Assembly (NCBI GenBank): GCA_958446945.1
Contig: CAUCYJ010000155.1
Coordinates: forward strand, 1-6,133
Direction of reading: 5' to 3'
From: UBA9414 sp958446945
Lineage (GTDB): Bacteria > Bacillota > Clostridia > Lachnospirales > Lachnospiraceae
Length of the DNA stretch: 6,133 nucleotides
Part shown: positions 5,115-6,133 of the stretch, piece after piece
Position numbering within the stretch: the stretch's first letter is position 1
How the letters are laid out: each line of letters starts with the position of its first letter
Made by a program: the position numbers and the translations under genes
Notes under the pieces: generated by a model
What the model saw: only the letters and a program-made list of their open reading frames with translations
What the model was told of the DNA's origin: nothing
Databases searched by the model: none

Positions 5115-5828
5115 CTACATCTGGCTTCGCAGATAAATCAGAATTTTCTTTTCCATCCGCGACACCTGCACCTGAGAGATTCCAAGCTCTTTTCCAACCT
5201 GTGTTTGCGTCTGGTTTTTGAAATACCTCAGATAAATCAACCGCCGTTCTTCCTTCTTCAGCGTTTCCAAAAGCCTTCCCAATACAATCTTATTTAAAAT
5301 CTGTTCTTCATGACCTTCTTTTTCTACAAGCCTTTCTACAAGCTGGATTTCATTCCCGTCTTTTTGATACACTGGCTTATAAATAGATTCCACCTCTCCG
5401 GAAGACTCAAGTGCCATCGTAAGCTCCTCTTCCGGCACCCCAAGCTCTTTCGCCAACTCCTGTACCGTTGCATCTCTTCCCAGTTCTTCCTGAAGTCTCT
5501 CCCGTATCAAATGTGCCTTATAGGAAAGTTCTTTCAATGATCTGCTTACCTTGATCATTCCATCATCTCTCAAAAATCGCCTGATTTCTCCTGCAATCAT
5601 CGGAACGGCATAGGTAGAAAATTTTACTTCAAAATCCAGGTTGAACTTATCAATCGCTTTTAAAAGTCCGATACTTCCAATCTGAAACAAATCTTCCGGC
5701 TCTGTCCCGCGTCCGCAGAAACGTTTTACAATACACCAGACAAGTCCCATATTTTCTTCCACTAGCTGTGCTCTCGCTGTCTCATCCCCATCGTGAGATT
5801 GTTTGATCAGTGAGATTGTGCGGTCCAT
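5115..5828 (-). CDS. sigF: RNA polymerase sporulation sigma factor F (first forespore sigma factor)
   Basis: 237 residues (B. subtilis about 255), starting slightly later than the Bacillus protein. Sigma-F directs early forespore transcription after polar septation, including the gene for sigma-G. Region 2 is clear: EDLFQIGSIGLLKAIDKF (45-62) for core binding, and FSTYAVPMIAGEIRRFLRDD (70-89) for -10 recognition and melting. Region 3 spans about 92-150, and the region 4 helix-turn-helix is at about 206-230 with ELGISQVQVSRMEKKIL. The neighbour spoIIAB decides sigma-F over the close paralog sigma-G. The start ATG (5828) has AGGAAGGA at 5840-5833 and lies 22 bases inside the end of spoIIAB, so the pair is coupled. 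It should be transcribed from the spoIIA promoter (sigma-H dependent in B. subtilis), outside the window. Confidence 0.97.
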   Translation of the reverse strand: MDRTISLIKQSHDGDETARAQLVEENMGLVWCIVKRFCGRGTEPEDLFQIGSIGLLKAIDKFNLDFEVKFSTYAVPMIAGEIRRFLRDDGMIKVSRSLKELSYKAHLIRERLQEELGRDATVQELAKELGVPEEELTMALESSGEVESIYKPVYQKDGNEIQLVERLVEKEGHEEQILNKIVLGRLLETLKKEERRLIYLRYFKNQTQTQVGKELGISQVQVSRMEKKILIYLRSQM

Positions 5829-6133
5829 ATGTTCCTTCCTTTTCCGATTGTTTTTGCCATCGTAACCTTTGTTCCCCTGCCCGGATTTGACTCAACTTTG
5901 ACTTCATCCATAAATGCCTCCATAAACGCAAATCCCATGCCGGATCGGTCCAGTTCCGGCTTCGTTGTATACATCGGCTCCATTGCTTTTTGCACGTCTT
6001 CGATTCCTACTCCTTCATCTGAAACCTGGATCTGTATCGTCTTCTTCCGAATCTGACAGTGAATCTGTATCTGACGGCACGTCCCATCTTCCCTATAAGT
6101 CTTTCCTTCATATCCGTGGATTACCGCATTTGT
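5807..6133 (-). CDS. spoIIAB: Anti-sigma F factor and serine kinase SpoIIAB, C-terminal part
   Basis: The reading frame is open to the right edge, so the 5' end is missing; 108 codons plus the stop are present, roughly three quarters of the usual length. SpoIIAB binds and inhibits sigma-F and phosphorylates the anti-anti-sigma factor SpoIIAA; dephosphorylated SpoIIAA releases sigma-F in the forespore. GHKL-type ATPase motifs appear in order: the N box TNAVIHGY at the very start of the fragment, the G1 box DEGVGI (fragment residues 39-44), and the lid and G2 segment TTKPELDRSGMGF (56-68). The ending GKGRNIWTAQSH overlaps the sigF start. spoIIAA is expected just upstream, beyond the window. Confidence 0.96.
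   Translation of the reverse strand, partial: TNAVIHGYEGKTYREDGTCRQIQIHCQIRKKTIQIQVSDEGVGIEDVQKAMEPMYTTKPELDRSGMGFAFMEAFMDEVKVESNPGRGTKVTMAKTIGKGRNIWTAQSH

Noticed and set aside
5829..6056. Plus-strand frame of 75 codons opposite spoIIAB.
   Set aside because: The opposite strand carries clear SpoIIAB motifs (N box, G1, G2), so this is a shadow.

Overview
The window looks like a chromosomal segment of a spore-forming Firmicute of the class Clostridia, most likely Lachnospiraceae. The reasons are the AT-leaning composition, strong AGGAGG-type ribosome sites, a Bacillus-type iron-sulfur PurF, and the direct linkage of spoIIAB-sigF to a short spoVA cluster. The family-level placement is inference from memory of protein style, not a search. 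No mobile element, CRISPR array, tRNA or rRNA was seen, and no gap between genes exceeds about 230 bases.

Layout, left to right. Bases 1-58 (minus) hold the first 19 codons of a Na/Pi-cotransporter-like gene running off the left edge. Bases 59-290 are a divergent intergenic region with a promoter for each side; the purF promoter carries a perfect 14-bp palindrome exactly filling the end of its -35/-10 spacer. Bases 291-1703 (plus) encode PurF (amidophosphoribosyltransferase), which stands alone with no other purine gene beside it. A long hairpin at 1712-1746 separates it from the convergent sporulation cluster.

From 6133 down to 1778 everything is on the minus strand: spoIIAB (5' end outside the window), sigF, an unrecognised 73-codon membrane protein gene, then spoVAA, spoVAB, spoVAC, spoVAD and spoVAE. 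The genes are packed with overlaps or gaps under 20 bases, except for a 72-base gap after sigF. That gap contains an exact match to the forespore sigma-G promoter consensus (GAATA, 18 bases, CATACTA), placed about 22 bases before the 73-codon gene.

How they work together: SpoIIAB is the anti-sigma factor and kinase that holds SigF inactive until the forespore forms. SigF starts the forespore programme, which leads to sigma-G. Sigma-G should then transcribe the 73-codon gene together with spoVAA-AE, whose products form the channel that moves dipicolinic acid into the spore and releases it in germination. The most interesting candidate novelty is the 73-codon gene: by promoter position and translational coupling it is the first gene of the spoVA operon, yet it has no counterpart that I know of in the Bacillus subtilis spoVA operon.
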